A stretch of DNA of 64,000 nucleotides. Source: Culex pipiens pallens. Taxonomy: Eukaryota; Arthropoda; Insecta; Diptera; Culicidae. This document shows positions 11,350 through 24,134 of this stretch, piece after piece. Where the stretch lies: the NCBI RefSeq assembly GCF_016801865.2, contig NC_068939.1, forward strand, positions 39,098,747 to 39,162,746, read 5' to 3'. The position numbers and the translations under genes were made by a program. Within the stretch, counting starts at the first letter, position 1; every line of letters starts with the position of its first letter. The notes beneath the pieces were generated by a model. The model had not been told where the DNA came from. It worked only from the letters and a program-made list of their open reading frames with translations, and did not search any database.

Positions 11350-13087
11350 CTACAAAAATTAATCTTTTTTTTAAATTTCATTAAATTTTTAAGAGCTTGT
11401 GAAGATCCTATGGGTCAACGAAACTTCTCCTGAAAACCCAATCCGACTAAAAGAGGTTTATCTCAATTCACAATTCATTTAGCTTTCTTAATTTTGCTAA
11501 AAAATATATATTTTTTTGCTTTTTTAAAATTTGTTCACATTTACAATTCTTCTTTTTCCATTGTTATATTTAATTCTTCTCCAACTTCAAAGCATTCCGC
11601 CTTCAATTTCGACCTTTTCCATCATCATCACAAATAGTGCAAACCGCTGCCTTCTTCAGTAGCCTTAATAGTTCCAGAGCTCTTGTCGTGATCAAACTCT
11701 AGAGCGGTTCCACTATCTCTTGTGTAAATTATAAATTATTCTTTCTTTCGCCACGGGGCGGCATCCCATCGTCATCGGCATAGTACAAACAACGCAGTAA
11801 AAAAACTAAACACATTCCGATCCGTACTATAAAAACGCACTACGCGCGCAATCAATCGACCCGACGGGGTCAGCGGGTGTCATAAAAATCACTTTTTCCC
11901 ACTGATAGTGCGCCACTAATAGAACCGACTGGAACCAAGTGAATTAGATTGGATGCTGTGCGGTGAGAGAAGATTCCCGTCTAATGTGACGTGTGGTGGT
12001 TCCCGGTTGGACTCATTCCAACGTGCTATAAAAGCTGGCCCCCCTTCTGGACGAAATGGATCTTTAATTGACGGTCACGTTATAATTCAATTAATCTGAG
12101 TTGAGCTGGAAGGTTTTTTTTCTGCTCTCACCGATGATTTGTACCAAGATTGTACTTTTATGGGGATCGGCATAGTTCAAACGCATTTTTTGTGGGATCA
12201 CAACCAAGAATTCTTGTGAGAACCAACGTTAAAAAAACAACTTTCAAAAAGTCACCTTTCGGTCAAGTTGGTAGCGCCACGCGTCTCAACCTCCGCGTCT
12301 GGGTTCAATTCCCGCTTGAAGCTAGCATCTTCTTCACCTTCTTTTTCACAGTGCCTTTCGGTGACGAAACAGTGATTGGTAAAACGCATAAATTTCAATC
12401 TTCTCACCCGACCCGTGCTGACGAATCTGTCACTCTGATTCGATTAGAAAGAGCCAAACTGAGGATACGTTTTGTGTGGGGCTGTTGAGTTTTTTTTCGC
12501 TTTTTTTCAGGTCGTGTCACGATGAGAGGGGCTATAAATAACTGATTTCCACCGGCAATATATCTCGTGCCGGCTGAGACGAGATTTGGTGGAAAAATAT
12601 TCGGGAAAAAAAACTTGAGGAAAAGAGGTGGTTTTCGTTGTTTTATTTCCAAACGGATTTGGCGCGGCCGAGCGTGTCGGTCGTAAATCATAACTCGTTT
12701 CATCAAATGGTATGGATAAATCTTAGAACTTGAGGTTTTCGGGTTTGTAAAAAGTGAAATTTTGAGTTATTTCCTTAACTCTTGATTTTTAGAGCTTTTA
12801 TATAAATTCTAAACTTCTACAACTTTATGGCCTATTGCTATTTTTTTTAATTTTATGTTTTTAATTTATCTAGGTCAATTTCATCCATTTCTTCACCCAA
12901 AAACCATTCCCAACCCCAAACCAACATAACATCTCTAACAAATCATCTTCCACTTCAACATAAATTATCACACCCAATAAACCAGCAGCCTAAAACACTT
13001 CGGTGAAAGAAACATTCCTCGAAAACCGGGTGAAAGACACAAAAAAGTCATCCCGATCTCGAAATCTCATCGATGCAACCCAGCATA
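11350..13087. other. Non-coding stretch with two TATAAAA motifs
   Basis: No supported gene. CTATAAAAACG (about 11828) and CTATAAAAGC (about 12026) look like TATA boxes in less AT-rich DNA (11640-12060), but no downstream coding exon could be attached. The 112-codon and 100-codon frames around 12150-12706 overlap on opposite strands and look like chance. Confidence 0.35.
12257..12318 (+). repeat. tRNA-like sequence (SINE head or tRNA relic)
   Basis: GGTCAAGTTGGTAGCGCC resembles a D arm/A box, ACGCG..CGCGT an anticodon stem with an oversized loop, and GGGTTCAATTCCC (12301-12313) a T arm/B box. The loop is too long for a functional tRNA. Confidence 0.4.
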
Positions 13088-13091
13088 GTAG

Positions 13092-13464
13092 TGTGGTAAT
13101 AACCACCACTACATTCCCAAGTTACATGCTAAACAGAACGACCGTTGGGTCTCTGTTTTGTATCGTCCTTTGCTACACGCACTTCTAGCGTGTAGACGAT
13201 GCGCATGAGCATGTGGCTTAGAAATGCAGGATGTAACCGTAATAAAGTTTTATTACGGTTCGTCTAGCGTCGGCGTGGGATTAGGACTCCCGCCGACATT
13301 TAGGGTTAGAAGTCGGTTCTCGGGTAGCAGGTAGAGAACCGACTCTAGAAACGTAAGTTACAAAGAAATAAACGACAGTCGATAGTCAGAATCCAAAGAG
13401 TACACATCGTCTAAATATCACAGCCGTAAAGGACTGGCCATGCCGGCCGGTCCTAGCCTCCACA
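13092..13464 (+). repeat. 5' LTR, rich in hairpins
   Basis: Contains a series of perfect or near-perfect stem-loops: CTACACGC/GCGTGTAG (13173-13195), a 10-bp-arm palindrome holding the AATAAA signal (13237-13258), GTCGGCG/CGCCGAC (13269-13297), AGTCGGTTCTC/GAGAACCGACT (13311-13344) and GGACTGGCC/GGCCGGTCC with one G-T pair (13431-13453). AATAAA is the likely poly(A) signal at the R/U5 boundary. Confidence 0.92.
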
Positions 13465-13465
13465 T

Positions 13466-13478
13466 TGGTGGCAGCGGT
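13466..13478 (+). other. Primer-binding site, tRNA-Leu type
   Basis: TGGTGGCAGCGGT starts 1 nt after the 5' LTR. It is complementary to a tRNA ending ACCGCTGCCA-CCA, which matches eukaryotic tRNA-Leu (AAG/TAG) as I recall it. Matching over 13 nt in the right place gives fair confidence; the tRNA identity is from memory. Confidence 0.7.
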
Positions 13479-15173
13479 AAATGTGAAAAGCGATTTTAAA
13501 AGTCGCAGAGAAAAATCTAAAAAAAAACTGAGGCAACGGCTGTTCAGGAAACAATCATTATTGTTGAGTGAAGATGTGTTAAACAAATGAACAATTTAGA
13601 AAACATTTAAACAATTAGTGCATTCAAAAGAAACAGTGTATGCTTTCTTCATCATTGTTCGGCGGAAATGAAAATCTGAATTGGGAATCGTGTTTCGTGA
13701 AAAAAAAAAAAATGTTGGTGATGTGGTGCATTAACCAAAATGATGCTTAGAGAAGATCGTTACGTGCAAAAACAAGCCGCAGTCCAGCAAGGAGATGTTC
13801 GTGTTGCTACAACCGTCGGCGATCGTACCAAGTGAATGATGTATAAAATCAAGAGGCAGCCTTGGACCAAGCACAATGTCAAAGGACCATCTAGTTAAGT
13901 ACCAGCAACTCTAATTAATCATCGCAGAAAGATCACAACATCGTCTGGCGTCAAATCATCGATCAAAAACTGGTCAGTACGGACAACTTCAGAATCAGTG
14001 CGTAATAGATACGTTAACAATTATAACTAGAACGTTTAGTTTCATATTATTTGTAACAGTTCTAATTATACTTTCAAAGTACACGCGTTTTTTTTTTTTT
14101 TTTGTCAAAAAGTTGTTATCAAGAAAAAGATAGGATGATCAAATAAAGTGTTAAAAAAAATGAGAAGGTTTTAGCCACAATTGTAAAAACAAGTGCTTCG
14201 GAAAATTTAAACATTGGTTAATTTGACAACCGTAATAGCGTAAAGTAGAATGCAATCATTGTTTATTATCAAATCAATTATTGAATCCAAATTCTTAACA
14301 AACAAATAAATGGTTCGAAACGCCTAAGTGAAGAAAAATGCAGTTTAAAAAAGAAACAAAAATTGTGGCAAAATGAAAACCGCGTTATTTTTTGTAGCAG
14401 TTCTAAAACAAACTACGAAGACTAAAAAAAAGCAAAAGAAATTCTATGCATTTTAGGTATTTTATGTTCACATCAATGTTTGAATAGTTCAGTATAAAAC
14501 AAAAAAAAATAATGCATTTAGATGTTAAAAGTTATTGTTAGAAAAAGCAATTCTTGCATTGGTCTTCAATTAAATATGAAATTTAGAAGCAAGTAGCACA
14601 AGTAAGTTCTTGTTACAAATGTAATCGTTCTGGTTGTACTTAAAAAGCAACTTTATGTTATACTTTTTTTTTTGTTTGTTCCCGAAATCAATTTTTCATT
14701 AATAATTAGGCATGGCATCAAATCATGGACGAGTAAATCTCGCCTGAAAATGCGTAAGACCAATGTCCTTATTTTGTTTAACTAATCGTCAATGTCAATG
14801 TATAATCCTGGCAAAAATGCAGACACACCTTATAATAAAAGGTCCCTGAGCTTTCGCACGATGGTGTCCTAGTCAAGAAAAAACTGACCTAAAATGTTAA
14901 ATGATATTTTGTTGAGGCAAAACCTTCATAAACAAATGGCTCAGTATAGATAAGGAAAATGATTTCGGATCTCAATTATTTGTAGTTTTTTTTAACCAAA
15001 ATCATGGGGGAGAGGGGACTTCAGAGCCAAGTTATGTTCAAGGCTTGCTCTGAGTCTTTTCTTTCTTTCTTCTTCTTTTTGAAGACAATCAGAACAGATT
15101 CGTTTAACAACATTTGGTATCAAAGTAGAAAAAAAAAGTAAAAGACTTTTTTTTTGTTTATAGGGGTGAGTGA

Positions 15174-15546
15174 TGTGGTAATCACCACCACTACATTCCC
15201 AAGTTACATGCTAAACAGAACGACCGTTGGGTCTCTGTTTTGTATCGTCCTTTGCTACACGCACTTCTAGCGTGTAGACGATGCGCATGAGCATGTGGCT
15301 TGGAAATGCAGGATGTAACCGTAATAAAGTTTTATTACGGTTCGTCTAGCGTCGGCGTGGGATTAGGACTCCCGCCGACATTTAGGGTTAGAAGTCGGTT
15401 CTCGGGTAGCAGGTAGAGAACCGACTCTAGAAACGTAAGTTACAAGGAAATAAACGACAGTCGATAGTCAGAATCCAAAGAGTACACATCGTCTAAATAT
15501 CACAGCCGTAAAGGACTGGCCATGCCGGCCGGTCCTAGCCTCCACA
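15174..15546 (+). repeat. 3' LTR
   Basis: Same length as the 5' LTR, with about 3 substitutions (near the first 10 bases, in the GGCTT(A/G)GAAATG segment, and in TACAA(A/G)GAAATAA). All five stem-loops are conserved; the AATAAA palindrome is at 15319-15340. A purine-rich AGGGGTGAGTGA (15162-15173) just before it is the likely polypurine tract. Confidence 0.92.
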
Positions 15547-15550
15547 GTAG

Positions 15551-16539
15551 CGTCGTCCGGGTGTTGCATCTCTTCATGAATATCTGATGTGGTGAGAAAA
15601 AATACAACCGCCCAGCTTCCAGCCAGCCAACTGGCAATGTTGCACTTTTCACCACACTTTGATGACGGTTTGTGGTGGTAGTGGTTTTGACTTATGATTT
15701 GATGGATACTTTTTGGATATGAACTTTTGTGAAGATCATAACATATTTGTTTTAATCAACTAGAAACATAAAGATATCAATTTCTCTTTTTTTCTTCTTT
15801 TGATTATTTTTGAATTGCTTATTTGATTTGGTTATGTTATTTGGCTTATTACAATTTTATTCACAATAAGCAATAAGCCTGGTTTTTTTTTTATTTTTTT
15901 AATAAATATTTAAAATTGCGTGAAATTGTATGAAATACCCTCGATCTATTTTAATTTAATTCAGTATATAAAATCCAAGCCAAGCAAAACTATCTGAAAT
16001 CATTTTTTTATTATTTAAATTGTTATTTTTCTGATCTTTCAGATTCATCGTTTACATATTATGTAAATGTTATTGTTCAATTCAAAATATGGTTGATGGA
16101 ATCAATGAAAAAAATATAATCCTCCAACTTCTAGATTTTTTTAAGACTAATGTTGAATTCCCAAAATACAAAGGAAATGAATCTTTTGAAACATAGTTTA
16201 GGATAGTGCACATTCTGTTCCCAAAATTACGATTTTTGAAAAAGGGTGGTGATATTCGCATAAAGTAAAAAAGTGATGCATGAAACTAAATTTTAAAACT
16301 TTTTTTACTGTTGAACTTTTTTTTTAAATTTAGGGTTTAATTTGGTTATTATTTGTAAATTTTTCACATTTTTGCAATAAATCTATTTTAAATGCCAAAG
16401 AATTAAACTTATTTGTGTATTTATTTTTTGTTAACGATAATCTATTTTTATCATTTTTCGATAATTCTACCAATTTTTAAATCTCTCTAAAATCGACCTT
16501 ATTCAACCATTTGATGTTAAATTTTACATGCTTTAACAA
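15551..16539. other. AT-rich non-coding stretch
   Basis: Only A/T-rich sequence beyond the GTAG duplication of the LTR element; no gene seen. Confidence 0.5.
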
Positions 16540-18990
16540 AGAATACATTATTTGAAAATGTAGTAGGTTTTAAACGCATGAATAGTAAAAATTGTTCACA
16601 AAATACCGTATTTTTTCGAATGTATCTAAATTTCAATAATTTGCAATATGGGCATTACACAAAGCGAAATTTGTTATAAGATTATGTAAATGAGCAATTC
16701 TCTACCAAAACTGCTGTCCATTCAAAAATGGTATGTAAATATTCAAACAGCTGTAACTTTTGAGTGAATTTTCTGTGAGTGTCTTCGGCAAAGTTGTAGG
16801 TATTGTTGAGGACTATTGAGAAAAAAATAGCTACACGGAAAAAAAAATTTGCATATTTTTTAATCAACTTTTTTTCATTAAAACTCAATTTCCCAAAATA
16901 CGTATTTTTTGATTTTCGAGATTTTTTGATATGTTTTAGGGGACAAAAACCCGCAACTTTTGAGCCATAGAGAAACATGGTCAAAAAATCTGCCGCCGAG
17001 TTATAAATTTTTGAAAAAATAGTGATTTTTGGAAAAAATCGAAATTTTATGCAAAAACAAATTTGACGTTATTTTTTAATGAAAAATTGAATTTGCAATC
17101 GAAAACTGTATTACCAATTTTTTGATAAAGGGCTCCGTTTTCAAGATATAGCCACCGAAAGTTTGATTTTAGTGAAATATTTGCAGTTTTTCGATTTTTA
17201 AAAATAGTGACCATGAGTGACCATTTCTGAAAATATTTTTTTTTAAAGTTCAGAAAATTTGCTATAAAATTGTCTAAGAGACATTGAAGATTGGACCTCT
17301 GGTTGCTGAGATACAGCCGCTTTAAGAAAAAGAAACACGAAAATTGAAGTTTTCTTAGTCTCACCAAAACAACTCACCATTTTCTAATGTCGATATCTCA
17401 GCAACTAATGGTCCGATTTTGTGTTAAAATATATATATCTTATATATATCTTTTCGAAAAAAATATTTTGAAAAAAAAATAAATCAAGACTAGCATTTTT
17501 AAAGGGCCAAACATTGAATATTACGCCCATTTAAAATGCTAGTCTTGATTTATTTATTTTCAAAATATTTTTTTTGAAAAGATCGAAAAATTTCACAAAT
17601 GTTTCATTTTTTAACATTGAAAAATTCATAACTCGGCGGCAGATTTTTTGACCATGTTTCTCTATGGCTCAAAAGTTGCGGGTTTTTGTCCCCTAAAACA
17701 TATCAAAAAATCTCGAAAATCAAAAAATATGTATTTTGGGAAATTGAGTTTTTGTGAAAAAAAAGTTGATTAAAAAATCTGCAAATTTTTTTTTTCGTGT
17801 ACCTATTTTTTCTCAATAGTCCTCAACAATACCTACAATTTTGCCGAAGACACCAAATTGATCAGAAAATTCACTCAAAAGTTACAGCTGTTTGAATATT
17901 TACATACCATTTTTGTATGGACAGCAGCCAAAATTGTATGGAGACTTGTATGGGTGAACCAATGACACAAAATAGCTTCTTTGGTCATAGGGAAGGCCCT
18001 CACAAAGTTTGAGCCAAATCAAAAAATGCAAAAAATAAAAATGGTCGAAATCGGCCGATTTCGTAGAGAGTTGCTCAAATATAAAATACAAAAATTTTCA
18101 CAGAATACCATTTTTTTGAAAAAAATAACTCAAATTTGCAATATGGGTATCAAAAATGCATTTTCACTTTTTTGGGTTTATTTTGTTGTTAAAAACTAAA
18201 AATTTCACAAAATACCGTTTAGTTTTTAAAATTCATTTTTTTTAAATTTGCAGTATAGGTATCAAACGAAACGAAATTTTGTATGCATTTTTTTAAAAAG
18301 CCTAAATTTTCACAAAATGCCGTATTTTTTCTAAAATACTCAATTTTTCAAAATTTGCAATATGGGCATGAAACAAAGCGTGATGTTGTATGCATTTTCA
18401 CTTTATTAGAGGTTTTTTAATCAAAAAGAATCACAAAATCCCGTTTTTATTCGAAGTTACTCCAATTTTCATAATTTGCGATACGGGTATCAAGTAGTAA
18501 AAAGTAAAATTTGGTATGAGCTTTCACTTTATTTGAATTTTTTTTTTGTTAAAATACTAAAAATTTCACAAAATACTGTTTTTTTTTGTGTAGCGAAATT
18601 TGGCAAGCATTTTTACTTTATCAGAGTTTTTTTTTATTTGTTTGTAAAATACTCAAATTTTCACAAAATATCGTATTTATGCAAAAATACTTAAATTTTC
18701 ATAATTCGCAATATGAGTACCAAATGAAGCAAAGGTTTGAATGCAATGTCACTCCATTATGTTTTTTTTTTTCAAAAAAAAATCACAAATATCGTATTTT
18801 TTTTAAAAAATACTCAAATTATAACGATTTGCAATATGGGTATCAACAAAAACAAACTTAAATTTTGTTAGCATTTTCGAAAAAATACGTTGTGAAAATT
18901 TTAGCATTTTACATTTTACATTTTTTTAAAGCACACACAATTTGCTTCGTTTGCTACTCATATTGCGAATTATGGAAATTTCAAAATGAA
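16540..18990. repeat. Tandem array of ~114 bp units, split by a foldback
   Basis: The phrase TTGCAATATGGGTATCAAA, with variants, recurs near 16640, 18135, 18249, 18355, 18475, 18704 and 18828. Most intervals are 106-124 bp, and one is about double. Between units are TTTTCACAAAATACCGTATT-like phrases. Foldback 2 interrupts the array. A related array with TATGGGAATCAAATGATCAG lies at 26230-27200. Confidence 0.75.
16691..18077. mobile_element. Palindromic foldback element 2 (about 1.4 kb)
   Basis: Ends TGAGCAATTCTCTAC and GTAGAGAGTTGCTCA; same central loop (17505-17528) in the same orientation as element 1. The right arm is shorter, so one arm has a deletion. It sits inside the ~114 bp tandem array. 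Confidence 0.85.
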
Positions 18991-21138
18991 AATTTTCAGA
19001 AAATTACGATATTTTGTGTGCTATTATCCCCGTATAGTTTGTAAGATTTTGGAAAAGTGTATTATTCAAAACTTATTCAAAAACTTTTTTCGGCCCGCCC
19101 TAAAAAAATATTTTTTTTATGTTCAAAACAATATTTCTTCTTCGTATTTTTTATTCCACTCCTACAACTTTGACAATAACACAACTTTCAAAAATTAAAA
19201 CAGCTGTCAAATCTTTACGGTAATTGGTAAAGACAGAAAAGACAAAAAACGTTGTAAGAAATTATGGAATGTGCAATTACTTTTTTAAATAATATGATGG
19301 CTTATATAATTTAGTTTAATTGTTTAAATCCGCTTTTTAACTAAACAAAACCATGTTTTTATCGTTTTTATCCACTTGCATAACCAAATAATTTTGTTTA
19401 TATCTTGAATAGATTATTAAAACTTTAGCATGATTGGCACCTAGATTTTAATTAGATTCATAGAGATAAAAAAAATTCTCGAGTTTTCTTAAAGGTCTAT
19501 TAAACATAATATTCAATTTATTTTTTGGGTCTTTTCGAGTCAGGGGTTTTCAAATCACCCAAAAAGCAAAAAAAAATGTTTATTGGATATTTAATTTTAT
19601 TAGTTGCAGCCACGAAAATTCGATTTAAATTTCACCAATTTGAACCAAATTGAAATAAAATTTCTCAAAAAGTGGTTCAAATGATGCAATTTTGTTAATT
19701 CAACCCTTTTTAAAATGCTTTTCCCCTTTTATCCCCGGTGGCATAGGAAATCGATTGCCGGTACCGATTTCCGTCAACAGCTTCGCGACTATCAAGAAGC
19801 TAAAAAGTTTGTTTTATTTTATTTTTCAATTTTTTTCCTTCTCTTCGTCACACTGGCTCACTTTCAACCCGAACCCATGAATGAATCCAGCAGCTCGCTC
19901 CATGCGAAGTAGAGTAGCTGGAGAAGCCAAGATGCATATGCACTCATGGTTTTTAATGTTGCACCCAGCATAAATGCGGGCATGTTGAAAAGTCGATTTC
20001 GTCTCTCCCGCGGTGCTGTCCTACCAGCAGAAGCAGCCGGTCCAGGGAGCGAAATCAACCGCGTGAAGCCGAGGGGCGAAGGAAGCGGGGAACGAACGGG
20101 TCATGTGGTTGATAAATTAATATTCAACGACTTTAGCGATCGACGGTCCTGCTGCTGGCCATGGATCCGCGCCCGCGGGGCCCTGAACCGGCGGCCGTTC
20201 CCGATAGTGATCTATAGCTCAATGCTGTGAGTTGAGTTGCAGGACGGCTAGGGGTGATCAAATTCAAAACTTCCTTTTGTCTGAAGCAAACGTAGAATTG
20301 CAAAGGCGAAATTAAAAAAAAAACTTGAGCATCCCTGCTCCACATCCAGCTGCATCGTAGCGTTAAAAATTCCGAAAAATAAAAACCCTAACCTCAAAAA
20401 CGGAGCTCATTTTCCTCGGCAAACTTACTAGCAAAAAAAGAAACAACCAGTCGCAATGAGCTGTGGCATGATTTATGTACTGATAGCCGTGCAGGATAAC
20501 GCGCGCGCAGCAAAAGTGAGACACGGTGGCAATGGTGTTGGTTTCGTAATTAAAGTCCACTGCTCACCAGTGACGACACAATGGCTTCTTTTGAGTGTGA
20601 TTTTCTTTCTTCTTTTTTGCATCCTCGCGAAAAGTGGCCACAATACAACTTGACAGTTATTTGCCCACTTTTCAACGGCTTTTTCGTCGTTTTCAAAATA
20701 AATCTGGCAACAATGTGACACTGAGTTAATTTAGTGGCTCAAGTCCCCTCAAAAGGTGCATCCATCCATCACTTGGAGTGGTACCTTAAGGTCGTGGATG
20801 TCACGTAAGAACAACAAAAAAATGAACATCAGTATGAGTGGAGTGACACGAAAAATTGAACGCAACAAGGTAAAAATAGATTTGTCGGAAATTAGTGCTA
20901 CACGTACCCACCACCGGTTGAGCGTGCGGTTGTTTTCCAGCAAATTAGTGACAATTGACACGAATCGGAAATGATGAGAGAGGGGGGAAGTTTTGGAGGA
21001 AGTTGGATAATAATTGAGAATGTTTTTCTTTCAGAGTGTCGTTGTAGATTTGAAGTTGAAATATGAAGAAGGTGTTTTGAGATTGACACTTCCGGAAATT
21101 ATTACATACAACAAGCTGTAGCAATATAATAAACTATA
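18991..21138. other. Non-coding stretch with a GC-rich patch
   Basis: AT-rich to 19690, then a GC-richer patch (about 19730-20250) with many short overlapping frames on both strands. None has credible length, domain or splice structure. It could be an exon flank or regulatory DNA of an unseen gene. Confidence 0.35.
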
Positions 21139-22476
21139 TCAGCCATTCCACGTCAAACAGGAAGTCTCCAAATCAAAAGTGCTCCGATTTGGCCAAATAT
21201 TGAGTGGGGGTTCTTTGGCCCAAATAATTAGACTCTTATTTTTTTGTTTGCCGATTAGGGTGGTCCTATCCGAAATAGGGTGGTCCAAAAAATTGCAATT
21301 TTCGTCGATTTTCGCAAAAACCACATTTTTCAAAAAATCTCCGGAACGGCTGAACCAATTTTGGAGCGCCACAATTCAAAAGAAAGGTTATTAGCTGGGC
21401 TTTTAAGGAAAAATATGTTGAGGTCCAAAAAACTAGCTGAATATTCGAAAAGGTCCTGGGTAATTCTCTACCAACTCACACGAAATCGGGAAAAGTTGCC
21501 CCGACCCCTCTTCGATTTGCGTGAAACTTTGTCTTAAGGGGTAACTTTTGTCCCTGATCACGAATCCGAGGTCCGTTTTTTGATATCTCGTGACGGAGGG
21601 GCGGTACGACCCCTTCCATTTTTGAACATGCGAAAAAAGAGGTGTTTTTAAATAATTTGCAGCCTGAAACGGTGATGAGATAGAAATTTGGTGTCAAAGG
21701 GACTTTTATGTAAAATTAGACGCCCGATTTGATGGCGTACTCAGAATTCCGAAAAAACGTATTTTTCATCGAAAAAAACACAAAAAAAGATTTAAAAATT
21801 CTCCCATTTTCCGTTACTCGATTGTAAAATTTTTTGGAACATGTCATTTTATGGGAAATTTAATGTACTTTTCGAATCTACATTGACCCAGAAGGGTCAT
21901 TTTTTTTCATTTAGAACTAAATTTTTCATTTTAAAATTTCGTGTTTTTTCTATCTTTTCAGGGTAATTTTTTAGAGTGTAACAATGTTCTACAAAGTTGT
22001 AGAACAGACAATTACAAAAATTTTGATATATAGACATAGGGGGTTTGCTTATAAACATCACGAGTTATCGCGATTTTACGAAAAAAAGTTTTGAAAAAAT
22101 TACTCTTTGCGTTTCTCTTTGTTTCGTCGTCCGTGTCTGTCGCGGGTGACCATGAACGGCCATGATCGATGACGACCAACTTTTCAAAACTTTTTTTTCG
22201 TAAAATCGCGATAACTCGTGATGTTTATTAGCAAATCCCTTATGTCTATATATCAAAATTTTTGTAATTGTCTGTTCTACAACTTTGTAGAACATTGTTA
22301 CACTCTAAAAAATAACCCTGCAAAGTTAGAAAAAAGTTTTTCGGATAGGACCACCCTAATCTCCAAACAAAAAAATACGGGTCTAATTATTTGGGCCAAA
22401 GAACCTCCACTCCAAATTTGAGCCAAATCGGACCACTTTTGATTTGGAGATTTCCTGTTTGACGTGGAATGACTGA
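21139..22476. mobile_element. Composite palindromic element with ATTCCACGTCAAACAGGAA ends
   Basis: Outer inverted ends TCAG(C/T)CATTCCACGTC are followed by matching arms with GATTTGGCC, GGGTGGTCCTATCCG and CCCAAATAATTAGAC. Inside lies the unit also found inverted at 10715-11346, which itself ends in a perfect-looking hairpin at 21972-22307. Confidence 0.8.
21972..22307. repeat. Inner hairpin, arms about 125 bp
   Basis: TAGAGTGTAACAATGTTCTA pairs with its reverse complement at the far end; the arms continue through TTTTGATATATAGACATA and CATCACGAGTTATCGCG. The loop of about 80 bp (near 22100-22180) is less AT-rich, with CGTCGTCCGTGTCTGTCGCG. Confidence 0.8.
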
Positions 22477-22479
22477 CAT

Positions 22480-24078
22480 ATGAGTTTAAATTTAGTTTTT
22501 TTTTTAAATTAACAATAATGATTTTATGAAAAACTGATAATTTTAGACGTTACTAATATTTTTCAAAATTTATGTGGCCCCAATAATTCATTCTTTAAAA
22601 AAAAATTAAAAACACATTATAGTGTCAATCTAAAAAAAGGAATCTTTGTAAAAAAAATAAATGAATAATATTTAGAAAAATCATGAATCACATTTCAAAT
22701 GGATCAAAATTTGTCTTTTTTTTCCTTTTGAAAATGGATAGTTAAGGTTTGCTACAATATAAAAAAAATCATGCCATGATATTAATATCTCAACGAAAAA
22801 CGTGTTTTATAATATATTTTACACCAGGCAGCAGTTGTTTTGCAATCATTAGTTTTCAAAATATCTGAACGATGACGAAAAAAAATTGTCCCCTTATTTT
22901 TCGTTGCCAATTTTTAAGGGGAACGATTAGAAGATTTAAATAGAATGCATTTTTTATATTAAAAATTTGACCAATGGTTGGCAAGCTTTCGTCAGTAAAA
23001 AATGCAGGATAACAGGAAAACAATCAGTTTAAAAATGAAAGTTTTAGAGAATTTTCTTGGCTTATTGACAAAAATGGACATGCATGGAATTTAATCTCAA
23101 TTTAACACCCCAAAAAAATACGTTATAAATTGAAATTATGATTTGACTTTGAAAACTGTTTTTTATTGCATTTGAATCATTCTGTATATTTGTGTGTGTT
23201 TTAAAAAACCATAAAATGGAAAAAATGCAAAAAGAAAAGATGCGGTTTTTAGAAATTTGTCTTTTTATGGAAAAAATATTATTTAGCCTGTAACTTTTTT
23301 TTTTCATAATTCACTAATACGTTTCTGAGGCTTTTTAAAGATCGAAAACCCCTTCCTGAGATACATAATTTTGTATATTTACATTTTGTAAGGCCAGCTG
23401 CCAAAATTGTATGGAGACTTGTATGGAAGAAAAAATGATGAAAATACCCTGTTCAACAAAGTAGGCGAAAAAAAAACAGCGAAATCAAAAATTGAAATGT
23501 TAAAATTTCACATAATCGAATGATTTTAAAAATAAATTCTTTTAAGTAGTGAAAAAAGGAAATCAACTCAAAATAGAGTCAAAATAGATTTTCTTGCATT
23601 AATTAACATTTTTAGTAAGATACACGTTTCCAGAAAATTTAAATTAGATGTTTAAGTTAAGATTGGTTAATAATATCCAAGATATAATTAACCTAAAATC
23701 TATCTAAATTTTCATTTTTTTTTGTTTTTTCCTTGCCTTTTTTCAATCAAGCTTCGGGTAGATTCCATTGCTTTTGGAGTTTTGGTGTTTCGTTGTGAGC
23801 AGTTGATTTAAAAAAATAACTGTAATTTTATCCTTAAAAATCGCCGACTCTAACCGAACGAATTGTAAAACTGCAACTATACTGAGTTTTTATAAATCTG
23901 TTTAGTTATTTAAAAAAAAATCTTTGTTTAAAAAAAATAGAAATTATTGAGTCGAAAAAAGAGAGTATCACAGCCGGACTTGAAGCTGAGTTGAGCCATT
24001 TCATTTTTTTTTATTTCCAAAAATGCAACTATTCGACAGGAGTGAAATGAAACCAAGGACTCTCGTTTTTAATTGTAA
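22480..24078. other. AT-rich non-coding stretch
   Basis: No gene; contains a foldback-arm fragment near 23340-23440 (CCAAAATTGTATGGAGACTT). Confidence 0.45.
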
Positions 24079-24134
24079 CAATTACCTTTGTATTTGTTTA
24101 TGCTTCAACACTTTGGAAATATAGCCCATTCTAG

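Larger units (their letters stand above)
13092..15546 (+). mobile_element. Non-autonomous LTR retroelement, complete and young
   Basis: A 2455 bp element with two 373 bp direct LTRs, each beginning TGTGG and ending CCACA, and flanked by the 4-bp target duplication GTAG (13088-13091 and 15547-15550). By eye the LTRs differ at about 3 positions, so insertion was recent. The 1709 bp interior carries a primer-binding site but no gag-pol frame longer than a few dozen codons, so mobilisation would need proteins supplied by another element. The 4-bp duplication and TG..CA ends suit Ty3/gypsy-type integration. The interior is AT-rich and I recognise no known family. Confidence 0.92.

Noticed and set aside
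12150..12488. 112-codon plus-strand ORF
   Set aside because: Runs across a tRNA-like sequence and lacks coding character.
16540..18990. CRISPR-like array
   Set aside because: Units are ~114 bp, degenerate and AT-rich without constant repeat plus variable spacers; the genome is eukaryotic.
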